From: an uncultured Phycisphaerales bacterium
GTDB lineage: Bacteria > Planctomycetota > Phycisphaerae > Sedimentisphaerales > Anaerobacaceae
Assembly: GCA_937927975.1 (NCBI GenBank)
Contig: CALEZT010000010.1
Span: 85,259-149,258 of the forward strand
Direction: 5' to 3'
DNA: 64,000 nt
Made by a program: the position numbers and the translations under genes. Position 1 is the first letter of the stretch. The number at the start of each line of letters is the position of its first letter. Shown here one piece after another: positions 8,712-15,545 of the stretch. The notes below the pieces were generated by a model. The model saw only the letters and a list, made by a program, of their open reading frames with translations, had not been told where the DNA came from and searched no databases.

Positions 8712-9911
8712 TCATGCTGCGCCCAGACTCGTAACCACCTGGATCATCGGCAGAAACATCGCAAGGATCGCCAGGCCGATCAGAGCTCCGATCGCGACAA
8801 TCATCGTCGGCAGCAGAATCGTCTGCAGGCGGGACTGCCCCACGCGAGCCTGATCCGCGTACATCTGGCCGAGACTGCGGAGGTTGTCCTGCAATTCGTT
8901 CCGCTGGGCGCCGAGCTGAATAGAGTAAAGAAACAACCTGGGCAGCAGCGTCGCCCGGTGTCCGGCCTCAAGGATGCCCGACCCCTGCTCGATTTGCTGC
9001 GAGACGGTCTCGCTATCCTGGACGAGTCGGCTGCTGCCGGAACTGACGGCGCCCAACCGCAGGGCTTCCGGGACGTCGCACCCGGCCCCGATCAGCACCG
9101 CCATCGCCTCCGACATCCGGCTCAGGATCGTCGCGTGGTAGAGCCTGCCGATGACGGGCAGACGCAGGAACAACCGCTCCCTGGTTCGCCGGCCTCCAGG
9201 CGTTGAGGACAGACTCATGAACCCCAAGACCGATGCGGCGACCAGGATGCCCACGACAGTCCAGATCGGCACGAGGTTCTCCGACAGCGTGAACATGGCG
9301 GTCGTCACCGGGTTTAGCCTGCCCCCCACCATCTCCTGCACGACCGCTTTGAACTGCGGAATCACGAAGGCAAAGACCCCGGTGATGACGGTCGCGCCCA
9401 GGATCAGAATCACCAGCGGGTAGCTGACGGCCTCCACGACGATACGCCGCGTGTGTCCGGCCAACTCCAGGTGGCGATTGAGGCTGGCGAGCATCTCGCT
9501 GAGCCGGCCGGTCTCAATCCCGGCCTTGAGAATGCGCCCGTAGAGTGGCGGGAAAGATCGTTCCCGTTTCTGGAACGCCTCCTCGATGGGAACGCCCTTC
9601 TCCAGGTCGTCCGCGATGTCCGCGACGAGTTGGCGCATCGACTGCGACCCCATGTCGTGGGCCAGTTCGCGAAGCCCTCGCTCCAGCGGGACGCCCGCGC
9701 GGGCGATCGAAGCCAGTTGCTGGTTGAAGAGCAGAAACTCGTTGCGTCCGACCGCCGTTCGAGGCCGCGCGGGCACAGCCTTCTCGACCAGGTTGACGTT
9801 GAGGTTCATCTGCCGGAGGGTTTCGGTCGCCTCCTGCGGCGAGCCCGCCTCCACGGTCCCTGTCATCAACCGGCCGGCCGCCGTCAACGCATCGTACCTG
9901 AAAGTCGCCAT
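8712..9911 (-). CDS. gspF: Type II secretion/type IV pilus platform protein GspF/PilC
   Basis: A 399-aa protein of normal GspF length. It starts MATFRYDALTAAGRLMTGTV, the typical N-terminal beta-strand motif of the family. The first T2SSF domain contains LASIARAGVPLERGLREL and a membrane region near VSYPLVILILGATVITGVFAFVIP (about 165-190). The second contains AMAVLIGAGCDVPEALRL and LGAQRNELQDNL, with the last transmembrane helix near ILLPTMIVAIGALIGLAILA. It acts in the inner membrane as an assembly platform coupling ATPase motion to pseudopilus growth. The gene follows the ATPase gene after 10 bases. Confidence 0.93.
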   Translation of the reverse strand: MATFRYDALTAAGRLMTGTVEAGSPQEATETLRQMNLNVNLVEKAVPARPRTAVGRNEFLLFNQQLASIARAGVPLERGLRELAHDMGSQSMRQLVADIADDLEKGVPIEEAFQKRERSFPPLYGRILKAGIETGRLSEMLASLNRHLELAGHTRRIVVEAVSYPLVILILGATVITGVFAFVIPQFKAVVQEMVGGRLNPVTTAMFTLSENLVPIWTVVGILVAASVLGFMSLSSTPGGRRTRERLFLRLPVIGRLYHATILSRMSEAMAVLIGAGCDVPEALRLGAVSSGSSRLVQDSETVSQQIEQGSGILEAGHRATLLPRLFLYSIQLGAQRNELQDNLRSLGQMYADQARVGQSRLQTILLPTMIVAIGALIGLAILAMFLPMIQVVTSLGAA

Positions 9912-9921
9912 CTGTCGTTCC

Positions 9922-11106
9922 CTACATGCATGGATCGTTTTCAGTCATTCCGCAGGCCGTCCACAGTTCATCCTGCGTGGTGATCCCCCCTTCCACCAAC
10001 CGCCTGCCATGAGCCATGAGGCCCGCGTGGCCGCGCGTCGCGAGCAGGGTCTGGAGTTCATCGAGATCGGCCTTGCCAAGAAGGGCTTTCCGCAATCTGC
10101 TGTCCAACTGCACCATCTCGGCGATCAGGACCCTGCCGCGAAAACCGGTGTGCAGACACGCCGGGCAGCCGACCGGCACATACCGATCCTCCTGGCCCTT
10201 CCTGCACTTCTCGCACAACCTGCGGATCAGCCTCTGGCTCACCACCGCAGAGACGCTCGACGTCACCTGGTAGGGCTCGATGCCCATCTCCAGCAGCCGA
10301 AGCAGCGCTCCGGCGGGCGTTCCGCTGTGCAGCGTGCTCATCAGCAAGTGCCCCGTCAGGCCGGCCTCGATGGCGATCCGGGCCGTCTCGGCGTCGCGGA
10401 TCTCGCCGATCATCAGGACCTGCGGGTCCTGGCGGAGCAGCGAACGCAGAGCCGTCGGAAAGGTCATCTGACCGTGCGGCGTGATCGGCGACTGCGTTAC
10501 GCCCTCAATCCGGATCTCGACCGGGTCCTCCAGGGTCACGATGCTCTTGCCTGGAAACGTCCTGGCGATGTATCGGAGCACCGCAGCCAGCGTGGTGCTC
10601 TTGCCGCTGCCGGCCGGCCCGGTCACCAGGAGCACCCCCTGGCTCTGGGCCGCGATCGACTTCAGTTGCGACTCGATCTGCGGCGCGAGCCCTAAATGCG
10701 CAAGATCCATCAGGTCTTCGCGCCGATAGAACAACCGCACCACCGCCCGCTGCCCGTAGATGGTCGGAAATACAGCCAGTCGAATGTCGGTGACCTGCTC
10801 GGCCGGCGCGCCGGTCAGCTCCAGCCGGCCCTCCTGCGGGATGTCGTTGCGGTACGTCAGAAGGCCGCCCAGGACCTTCAGACGCGCCACAACGTTGTCA
10901 GCCACGACCGCCGGCAGGCTTTCCACCGGGTTCAGCACCCCGTCGAGACGGTACTTCACCTTCAAACCGGCGCCGGTGGGCTCGAAGTGAACGTCGCTGG
11001 CCCCGGCCGCCACGGCTTTGGCAAGCAGATCATCGACGATCTCAACCACGTCCTGCGCCTGGCAAGGCGTGTCGGAGCGCAAATCCTTGGAGTCCTTCGC
11101 ATTCAT
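9922..11106 (-). CDS. gspE: Type II secretion/type IV pilus assembly ATPase GspE/PilB
   Basis: A 394-aa cytoplasmic ATPase that drives pseudopilus assembly. Visible motifs are SDVHFEP (37-43), Walker A GPAGSGKST (163-171), the Asp box near TLEDPVE, Walker B LMIGEIRD (231-238), a His box TLHSGTPAGALLRL, and a tetracysteine zinc site C298/C301/C314/C317. It lacks the long N-terminal GspL-binding domain of full-length GspE, which fits the absence of gspL in the window. First gene of a minus-strand operon followed by two GspF genes, three pseudopilins and the secretin. Whether the machine secretes proteins or builds pili cannot be decided here. Confidence 0.93.
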   Translation of the reverse strand: MNAKDSKDLRSDTPCQAQDVVEIVDDLLAKAVAAGASDVHFEPTGAGLKVKYRLDGVLNPVESLPAVVADNVVARLKVLGGLLTYRNDIPQEGRLELTGAPAEQVTDIRLAVFPTIYGQRAVVRLFYRREDLMDLAHLGLAPQIESQLKSIAAQSQGVLLVTGPAGSGKSTTLAAVLRYIARTFPGKSIVTLEDPVEIRIEGVTQSPITPHGQMTFPTALRSLLRQDPQVLMIGEIRDAETARIAIEAGLTGHLLMSTLHSGTPAGALLRLLEMGIEPYQVTSSVSAVVSQRLIRRLCEKCRKGQEDRYVPVGCPACLHTGFRGRVLIAEMVQLDSRLRKALLGKADLDELQTLLATRGHAGLMAHGRRLVEGGITTQDELWTACGMTENDPCM

Positions 11107-11255
11107 AGATCAAAGCCGCCCAATACTGCCACTCGTTACACTTTCATAGACGCGCCGCAAGCCCCTGTGTTAATCAGGGGATGATTTTGGCAATCCAGCC
11201 GGCTCTTGTCCGCCAGGGTGTGCGGCTGGACCTCGCGGCATGGGGGAGTCTCGTT

Positions 11256-11352
11256 CTGTCATCCTGAGCCAAGCATAGGATCTGGCCCAGGAAGGGAACA
11301 AACGCACGTCATGACGCCCACGCCAGATGCTTCACTTCGTTCAGCATGACAG
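11256..11352. repeat. Imperfect palindromic intergenic repeat
   Basis: Left arm 11256-11286 starts CTGTCATCCTGAGC and ends GGATCTGGC. The right arm 11322-11352, read as its complement, starts CTGTCATGCTGAAC and ends GCATCTGGC. About 24 of 31 positions match, with a 35-base centre. The arms resemble a palindromic dispersed element that I recall from many environmental genomes (CTGTCATCCTGAGCGAAG-like ends). It lies in the 391-base gap between the divergent ATPase and sigma-factor genes; the rest of that gap holds only a small CCCCTG/CAGGGG hairpin at 11162-11180 and no clear promoter. Confidence 0.6.
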
Positions 11353-11497
11353 AGGACGGCCATAGCCTTCACCAAACCTCGTCGCACCCCGTTGGTGCGG
11401 GACGCATATTTTTTTCGCATTTGCAGGTTGCTCATGTTAACATGGAAGACTGCGGAACGTCCTATTGGGCAAAGTACGGGATCGCAAGGCAGTGCCT

Positions 11498-12061
11498 ATG
11501 TTCGACCGGGCCATCCAGAATGACCTCCTCTGGGCCAGTGCGGCGTCCGAGGCCGTGGAGGAGAGCCAGCGGTGGATTCTCACCGCCATGCAGCGGTACG
11601 GCCCTGAACTGGTCACCCTGCTCTGGCGAATTCTGGGCAGCGAACAGGACGTCTGCGACGCGTACCAGACCACGTTCCTGCGTTTGGCCCACATCGAAGA
11701 CGGTCGCAAGCCCAAATGGATCAAGGCATATCTGTTCCGCACAGCCAGCAACGCGGCCATCACCATGTTGCGACAGCGCAGCATGGAACGAAGAACGTTG
11801 TCGAGCCTGACGCAGACCGACGGAGAAGGGCCGACGACCGAAGTGGATTTCGACGCCGGCCATCTGGCCGAAGGCCTCCGCGCCCACATCGCCCAATTGC
11901 CGGAGCATTTGCGGAACGTGATCATGCTTCGCGATCTGGGCGAATTGTCCTATGCAGAGGTGGCTCGCATCATGGGCATCTCCACCGGCACCGCCAGGGT
12001 GTATCGATGCAAGGCCGTGCAAATGCTGGCGATGTGGGTGACTGAAGAGGAAAACCGATGA
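11498..12061 (+). CDS. ECF-type RNA polymerase sigma factor
   Basis: A 187-aa sigma-70 family factor. ATG 11498 is preferred to the in-frame TTG 11465. Region sigma2 (about 36-95) shows VTLLWRILGSEQDVCDAYQTTFLRL, with the usual DxxQxTF-like core-binding stretch, and KAYLFRTASNAAITMLR. Region sigma4 (about 125-178) shows LPEHLRNVIMLRDLGELSYAEVARIMGISTGTARVYRCKAV, a helix-turn-helix that reads the -35 element. Its stop overlaps the start of the next gene by 4 bases, so sigma factor and putative anti-sigma factor are translationally coupled, as is usual for ECF pairs. The regulon is unknown. Confidence 0.92.
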   Translation: MFDRAIQNDLLWASAASEAVEESQRWILTAMQRYGPELVTLLWRILGSEQDVCDAYQTTFLRLAHIEDGRKPKWIKAYLFRTASNAAITMLRQRSMERRTLSSLTQTDGEGPTTEVDFDAGHLAEGLRAHIAQLPEHLRNVIMLRDLGELSYAEVARIMGISTGTARVYRCKAVQMLAMWVTEEENR

Positions 12062-12588
12062 GACTCGTAAAGCAAGGGGAGACAACCTGTTCGTGCCAAG
12101 GCGCCCCGCAGTCATCCTGGCGTGAAGGAATCCGCAGGCATCTTGGGGATGTGGCCCAGAGACGGTTCGGCTCCTGTGCTCCGTGGGTGCAGCGTCATGT
12201 CGCCAACTGCCCCAGGTGCCGCCGGCGGCTCGCGGGCCTGGCCCGCGTGGAAATCGCGATGTCGGTCGTCAAGTCGCAGCCGCACCAGTTCGATCTGCTG
12301 ACGCGGGCCAATGCCGCCGCGATCCGCATGCTCAGTCAGCGGCTCCGCCAGAGCGAACAAGCCGAAAGGCTCAAGGAGGCCCAGCCCGAATCCTCGGTCG
12401 CCCAGCGATCCGCCGGAAGCCCAGGGGCCTTCGCCAACGTGGCTGCGTGCATCGCCATCCTGATGCTGGCCAAGGTCGGAGTTTTCGCTTCCCTGGACAA
12501 GGCCCGCACTCGAGGCGAGGCCGCGATGAGGCAATACTACACCACTCGAGCCGGCGAGGACCTCGCCGACGAAGTCTTCAAGTCCTGA
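12058..12588 (+). CDS. Putative membrane anti-sigma factor with HxxxCxxC motif
   Basis: A 176-aa protein coupled to the sigma gene by an ATGA overlap. The N-terminal cytoplasmic part has Cys40 and H47-V-A-N-C51-P-R-C54, the HxxxCxxC zinc signature of ZAS-type anti-sigma domains. A single transmembrane segment (about 125-147, NVAACIAILMLAKVGVFASL) precedes a short extracytoplasmic tail. This topology suits a membrane anti-sigma factor that holds the ECF sigma until an envelope signal arrives. It ends directly against the stop of the convergent next gene (12588/12589), with no intergenic base. Confidence 0.75.
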   Translation: MRLVKQGETTCSCQGAPQSSWREGIRRHLGDVAQRRFGSCAPWVQRHVANCPRCRRRLAGLARVEIAMSVVKSQPHQFDLLTRANAAAIRMLSQRLRQSEQAERLKEAQPESSVAQRSAGSPGAFANVAACIAILMLAKVGVFASLDKARTRGEAAMRQYYTTRAGEDLADEVFKS

Positions 12589-14508
12589 TCATTCGATCAA
12601 GATGGTGATCGTCGGGAACTGTCCGTCGAAGATGACGACGCCGGCACCCGTGGTGGCCGTGGGCCATTCGCCTTCGACGACGAACAGTAGTTCCGAACCC
12701 ACCGGATTCGTGGGGGTCACCGGCGGCTCCGTCGGATTGTCCACCGGGGTATCCGAAGAAGTGCTCCGCCTGCGGCGGTCCTTGTCCTTGAGCTCGTCGA
12801 TCAGTTTATCCATCGCCCGATAGGCCAGGAAGGTCGATCCGCCGAACTCCAGCACCGAGCCGATCACGCCTTTGTCTTCGAATGCCTTCTGGTACTCCTC
12901 CATGTTGGCGATGCCCTTCATCTCGACGGAGTTGCTGACAAACTCCAGTGGCACCAGCAGGACCCAGTCCATGGCCCGCTCGACGCCCTCTTTCTTGCCG
13001 CCGGCAAGCAGTTGCACGGGCGCCCGAACCACGTTCGTCGCAGCCTGTCCCACGTGCTTGAAGAGTTCCAGAATGTCTTCGACGACGATGCCCACACAGC
13101 CTGTGACGTTGTCGAAGTAACCCCAAGTCAGGGCGTTGCCGATTTCCTCGGTCGTCTTCCAGACTCCGCCGATCGTACGGCCGGTGAAGATCAACGGACG
13201 CACGAGGGGATTGTTGTCCTTGTAGACGTCCTTGATCGGGTCCGGCAGCGCGTCGAACGTGATCAGATCGGCCAGGGAGTACACGCCGTCGGTAAAGCTG
13301 GCGATGGTCTTGCCCGCCCGCTGCGGCACCTTGCCCGGCTCATCCAGCAGGCCCTTGCCGTCGTTGGCGCGAAGCGACTTGGCCTTCTCCGAACCGTATC
13401 CGAGAATGAAGACGTTGACGCCGTCGCCGATGGTCATGCCGGCCCGCTCCAACGCCTTCTTGAGGCTCTCGCCGGAATTCCGCGAACCCTCTTTGACCGC
13501 GTGGGCCCGGTACTTATCGAGATCCGATCCGAGCGCCCAGGGCTTCTTCTCCTCGGAAGCCGGGGCCAGCGCCGCGATTGTGGCGTTCGGATCTGCCGCC
13601 GCGATCCCGTCAAGGACGACCTTGTCCGCCAGGTTGGAGGCGGCAGGTTTGTCCCAAAGGGCCAGGCCGGGCTTGGCGGACAGGAGCGTCTGATTCAACG
13701 GATGCACCGATTGCGCCGCAGGCGCTGCGGACACACCCGAAGCGACCGAGGTGACCGTCGGGACGACCGCCGCATGGATAGCCGTCGGCTGGGGATTCTG
13801 CGAAGCCGCGGAAGCTGCCGCCTTTTTGACCCGCAGCGTTTCGATCTGCTCCATCGCTCTCATCGCCGCCTGGTTGTCGGGCGACAACCCATTCCACACG
13901 GGCGTTGCGACCGCCTGGACCGGCTCCCTCGGGGCCGCGGACATCGGAGCACCGCCGACGATGGGCACCGCCTTCGGCGCCGGCGCGGGAATGGTCTTCA
14001 CGACGGGAGCCTGCGGCGCCACGGGTGTCGGCGTCGGAACCGACGCGTTGCCGATCATCGGCTGCACCAGCGGAACGGACGAAGGCGCCGGAGCCGGAAT
14101 CGACGTCGTGGCCGAAATCGGAGCCTGCGGCGCCGGCTGGGCCGGCGCAGTCTTCGCCTGCGACGGCTGGACGGGTTTTGCCGGCGGCGCGGTCATTCCC
14201 TTCATCAGCAGACCCTTGCTGTCGGAGGTATTGAGCTTCGACGCAAGCTGCGACATGTAGGCATGAGGATTCATGGGGTCGCGAATCGGTCCTGCGACGG
14301 CGCCCGACGAGGAATCAGCCGCACGGGTTTCCGCGACCGCACAAAAATTGGCCGTACCGGCGAAGACCAGCAGACCGATGAGTCTGATAATGCACAGACC
14401 TCGCAATCGCGCGATCAATTGCCGAGAATTGCCGCCGCCGTCGGAGCGTTCCCCGCCCAACGGATCGGGACAACAAATGACTGGCATTTGTGCGTGTTTC
14501 ACTTTCAT
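12589..14508 (-). CDS. Secreted Pro/Ala-rich protein of unknown function
   Basis: A 639-aa protein. ATG 14508 is chosen because a GGGGGGG ribosome-binding stretch ends 4 bases upstream. The N-terminus has a long n-region (about 40 residues), then CIIRLIGLLVFAGTANFCAVAETRAAD, a likely signal peptide. Residues about 105-200 are a low-complexity Pro/Ala/Val stretch (repeated PAPAP, PVVKTIPAPAP) that could span the cell wall or periplasm. The central and C-terminal half (about 270-560) looks folded, with VFILGYGSEKAKSL, FTDGVYSLADLI and VLEFGGSTFLAYRAMDKLIDEL. A charged linker KDKDRRRRS and a beta-rich tail follow. I do not recognise a family. Confidence 0.75.
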   Translation of the reverse strand: MKVKHAQMPVICCPDPLGGERSDGGGNSRQLIARLRGLCIIRLIGLLVFAGTANFCAVAETRAADSSSGAVAGPIRDPMNPHAYMSQLASKLNTSDSKGLLMKGMTAPPAKPVQPSQAKTAPAQPAPQAPISATTSIPAPAPSSVPLVQPMIGNASVPTPTPVAPQAPVVKTIPAPAPKAVPIVGGAPMSAAPREPVQAVATPVWNGLSPDNQAAMRAMEQIETLRVKKAAASAASQNPQPTAIHAAVVPTVTSVASGVSAAPAAQSVHPLNQTLLSAKPGLALWDKPAASNLADKVVLDGIAAADPNATIAALAPASEEKKPWALGSDLDKYRAHAVKEGSRNSGESLKKALERAGMTIGDGVNVFILGYGSEKAKSLRANDGKGLLDEPGKVPQRAGKTIASFTDGVYSLADLITFDALPDPIKDVYKDNNPLVRPLIFTGRTIGGVWKTTEEIGNALTWGYFDNVTGCVGIVVEDILELFKHVGQAATNVVRAPVQLLAGGKKEGVERAMDWVLLVPLEFVSNSVEMKGIANMEEYQKAFEDKGVIGSVLEFGGSTFLAYRAMDKLIDELKDKDRRRRSTSSDTPVDNPTEPPVTPTNPVGSELLFVVEGEWPTATTGAGVVIFDGQFPTITILIE

Positions 14509-14733
14509 CAGCCCCCCCAATGGCGTCTTCGCACCCGGCGCACCGCGCCAGGCCGTGAGACGGTGCTACTACCCCCAACCGTGCCCGACATCCGTCATTC
14601 GGATGAATATAGGACCTGACACAGAGTCCGCCGGGTTAGACTTCGACCGCCTCCAGTGCTGCGATTCGGAACCTCCCTGAAAGATTGTGTCGTCCACGAC
14701 AGTTGTGGCGATCCACCCCAATTCGATGTGTGC

Positions 14734-14762
14734 ATTCTACCACGGAGGGTCGGCCCAGTCAA
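14734..14762 (-). promoter_or_regulatory. Sigma-70-like promoter for the 12589-14508 gene
   Basis: Read on the minus strand, TTGACT (14762-14757) is followed after 17 bases by TAGAAT (14739-14734), 5/6 matches to each consensus hexamer. Transcription would start near 14727, giving a leader of about 220 bases before ATG 14508. It is the only clear element in the 329-base stretch 14509-14837 between the Pro/Ala-rich protein gene and the end of the peptide-synthetase operon. Confidence 0.55.
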
Positions 14763-14837
14763 GTATAATCCGCCCCGCGCGAACAACAATCGCCGCCAAC
14801 GGCCGTTTCAGGTCTTCTCTGGCAGGTCTGATCAATC

Positions 14838-15545
14838 TCAATGCACCACGAGGGCATACGCGTCTCCGGGATTCTGCTCAATAGCCACCGCTGCAGCCCA
14901 TGGGTGGTAGTTGGGCAACGACATCACCTCTAATCGTTCGCCGCAACGCCGGGATAGCCAGCACGCAGGACCCACGGTCCAGGAGAGGATTTGCGTCGTC
15001 AGACCCGTCCCCAGGGCTTTGGAAAGCGATTCCTTCCGCGTCCATATTTCCGCCAAAGCCAGGGACTGCTGGGGCCCGGCCAAATCCCGAACATAGGTTC
15101 TTTCCTCACAGGTCAGGAACCGTTCGGCAACCCTGGGCCACGAAGTCGCCGGCAGTGGAGCCTCCAAATCCACGCCGATGTTGCGTCCGGCGGCAATGCC
15201 CATCAACGCCAACCGTCCGCAGTGAGACACGTTGAAACGCAAGTCGGCGAGACCTGTTCCGACCCGAAGATGGGGCTTGCCATAGGAATCAGCGACCAGA
15301 GGCACGTCTCGGGGTTCGAGACCCAGACATGAACCGAGTATCGACCGGCACCAGACTCTGGCGGCGATGAACCGCCGACGGTGTTCCGTGAAGACCATTC
15401 GATCCGCGCGCGACCGTTCGGAGATTGAAAGGACGCTGGCATCCGCCGGCAACTCATCCAAGTCCGCACTCCAGAGGTGGATCTCCATTTCCGGCGGCAC
15501 CTGAGGACGGACCCCGGATGATCGCATCACGACCGTGTCGATCAT
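14838..15545 (-). CDS. Sfp-type 4'-phosphopantetheinyl transferase
   Basis: A 235-aa enzyme that transfers phosphopantetheine from CoA to a carrier-protein serine. Diagnostic motifs are present in order: RFNVSHCGRLAL, IGVDLE (the Mg-binding Asp/Glu pair) and WTRKESLSKALGTGL (the WxxKEAxxK motif). Length matches the Sfp/Gsp class. ATG 15545 is chosen because it overlaps the stop of the peptide-synthetase gene as ATGA; the frame is open about 11 codons further. Its immediate coupling to an A-T-TE synthetase strongly suggests it activates the T domain encoded just upstream. Confidence 0.93.
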   Translation of the reverse strand: MIDTVVMRSSGVRPQVPPEMEIHLWSADLDELPADASVLSISERSRADRMVFTEHRRRFIAARVWCRSILGSCLGLEPRDVPLVADSYGKPHLRVGTGLADLRFNVSHCGRLALMGIAAGRNIGVDLEAPLPATSWPRVAERFLTCEERTYVRDLAGPQQSLALAEIWTRKESLSKALGTGLTTQILSWTVGPACWLSRRCGERLEVMSLPNYHPWAAAVAIEQNPGDAYALVVH

